Source: Anaerolineae bacterium
GTDB lineage: Bacteria; Chloroflexota; Anaerolineae; JACIWP01
NCBI GenBank assembly: GCA_014360855.1
Contig: JACIWP010000189.1
Span: forward strand, 1 to 6,290
Direction: 5' to 3'
DNA length: 6,290 nt
In this document: piece after piece, positions 5,463 through 6,290 of the stretch
Position numbering within the stretch: the stretch's first letter is position 1
Layout: each line of letters begins with the position of its first letter
Translations under genes and position numbers: made by a program
The notes under the pieces: generated by a model
What the model was told of the DNA's origin: nothing
The model's input: only the letters and a program-made list of their open reading frames with translations
Database searches by the model: none

Positions 5463-6290
5463 TGCGCCGGCAAACGGCCGGCCGGTCGCGTTTCTGGCAC
5501 CTTCCACCATATTAGGAAGGCGCCGAAGAGGATGACCGCGCCGGCCAATAAGAACAGCACTTGATAGCCGGCCCCCGCCGCACGCAGGTTGAAAAAGTCC
5601 ACCAGGGGGCCGGCTAAGCGCGCCGTGGCCCCGGCGCCGGCGGTAGCAAAGTTCGACAGCCCCAGGTATTTCCCCGCTTCCTCCGGCGGGACCAGGTCGG
5701 TGGCCAGCGCCCAGTTCACGCTGAGGAACGAGCCCAAGCCGGCCCCCAGGATGGCGCCGGCCAGATATACATCCCCCATAGTTTGGACCCGCAGGAGCAG
5801 TAACACCCCCAGCCCGCACAGCACCGCCGCGATAATGTTCCACCAGCGCCGGCCCAGCCGGTCGGAGAGGTAACCGGAAGGAAACACCAGCAGGGCGACA
5901 CCTACCCCGATGGTGGTCATCAGCGCCGCCGTCGCGCCGGCAGGATTGGGGGAGCGGAGCACATCGCGGATAAAGTACTGGCCAAAGCTCTGCACGCCGT
6001 AAATGCCGACCAGGATGCAGAACCGCGCGGCCAGGAGGTAGGCATAGGCGGGGTAGCGGCGGACATCGAAATAATAGGCGCGGCGGAGCGCCCGGCGGAG
6101 CAGTTGCCGGAGCGGCAGGTGCTCGCCCCGTGCCGGCGGTTCTCGCACCCCGAGCAAAGTGCATATCAGCATGGTGAGCAGGACGCCGGCGATGACAGCG
6201 AGAGCCAGCCGGCTCTGGCCGCGATCCACGAAATAGCCAGCGGTCATGGCGCCGGCTATGAACCCGGCCAAGTCCAGGATGTTCTTCGCT
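5459..6290 (-). CDS. Major facilitator superfamily transporter, N-terminal part missing at the window edge
   Basis: This is the C-terminal 276 residues of an MFS transporter in the inner membrane. The frame stays open to base 6290, so the start lies outside, and the in-frame TTG at 6271 is not the start. Counting from the edge, eight hydrophobic segments fit helices 5-12: about 3-21, 28-48, 83-105, 119-140, 150-166, 173-195, 209-232 and 241-262. A long basic loop (about 50-80, with RQLLRRALRRAYYF) fits the cytoplasmic loop between helices 6 and 7. GYLSDRLGRR (139-148) is the MFS signature loop between helices 8 and 9. The segment DLVPPEEAGKYLGLSN (198-213) recalls the sugar transporters of the SLC45/GPH-like group, but the substrate is not determinable. 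About 140-170 residues are missing. The stop codon overlaps that of the DedA gene. Confidence 0.9.
   Translation of the reverse strand, partial: AKNILDLAGFIAGAMTAGYFVDRGQSRLALAVIAGVLLTMLICTLLGVREPPARGEHLPLRQLLRRALRRAYYFDVRRYPAYAYLLAARFCILVGIYGVQSFGQYFIRDVLRSPNPAGATAALMTTIGVGVALLVFPSGYLSDRLGRRWWNIIAAVLCGLGVLLLLRVQTMGDVYLAGAILGAGLGSFLSVNWALATDLVPPEEAGKYLGLSNFATAGAGATARLAGPLVDFFNLRAAGAGYQVLFLLAGAVILFGAFLIWWKVPETRPAGRLPAH

Noticed and set aside
5466..5482. A GCCGGC-AAACG-GCCGGC hairpin just after the DedA stop as a terminator
   Set aside because: No T-run follows, it lies in the coding end of the transporter, and paired GCCGGC sites are expected often by chance because the hexamer is so abundant here.
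4653..6164. A 503-codon open frame on the minus strand covering the whole DedA gene and part of the transporter gene
   Set aside because: Its product is rich in Gly, Arg, Pro and Ala with no domain or helix pattern. It lies antisense to the well-supported DedA gene and in another frame of the transporter gene; GC-rich DNA gives such long shadow frames.
1..6290. CRISPR array, tRNA, insertion sequence or tandem repeat
   Set aside because: I saw no spaced direct repeats, cloverleaf-like sequence, transposase motifs or terminal inverted repeats on either strand.

Overview
The window looks like chromosomal DNA of a GC-rich, free-living bacterium, most plausibly a member of the Chloroflexota (Anaerolineae-like). 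That placement is an inference. It rests on the high GC content, on a very large secreted protein built from a DNRLRE-type module, DUF11-type and Ig-like modules, a type I dockerin and a cohesin-like domain, and on that protein's C-terminal LPLL-type ending, which I associate with secreted Chloroflexota proteins. There is no rRNA, tRNA, CRISPR array, insertion sequence or phage gene, and nothing suggests recent transfer.

Layout, left to right. (1) A transaldolase gene on the minus strand runs off the left edge. (2) A 166-base divergent intergenic region holds a good promoter for each direction. (3) A small plus-strand gene encodes an 84-residue protein with two membrane helices and a strong ribosome binding site. 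(4) It meets, tail to tail with 7 bases between the stops, a 1157-residue secreted or membrane-anchored multidomain protein on the minus strand. (5) A second divergent intergenic region (128 bases) has two promoters whose -35 elements almost touch. (6) A plus-strand DedA/VTT-family membrane protein follows. (7) Its stop codon overlaps that of a minus-strand major facilitator transporter, which runs off the right edge.

The genes alternate in direction (-, +, -, +, -), so no two complete genes share an obvious operon. Each of the three genes with a visible start and upstream region on the minus or plus strand appears to be transcribed from its own promoter. I see no single pathway linking them: central carbon metabolism (transaldolase), envelope lipid handling (DedA), solute transport (MFS) and an extracellular protein that probably binds carbohydrate or other proteins.

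The most interesting points are three. The large protein contains a domain that resembles C39-like cysteine peptidases but has Asp and Arg where I expect the catalytic Cys and His. The same chain carries a dockerin followed by a cohesin-like domain. The hexamer GCCGGC is far more common than base composition predicts, in all reading frames and between genes. I did not find a convincing new multi-gene system.
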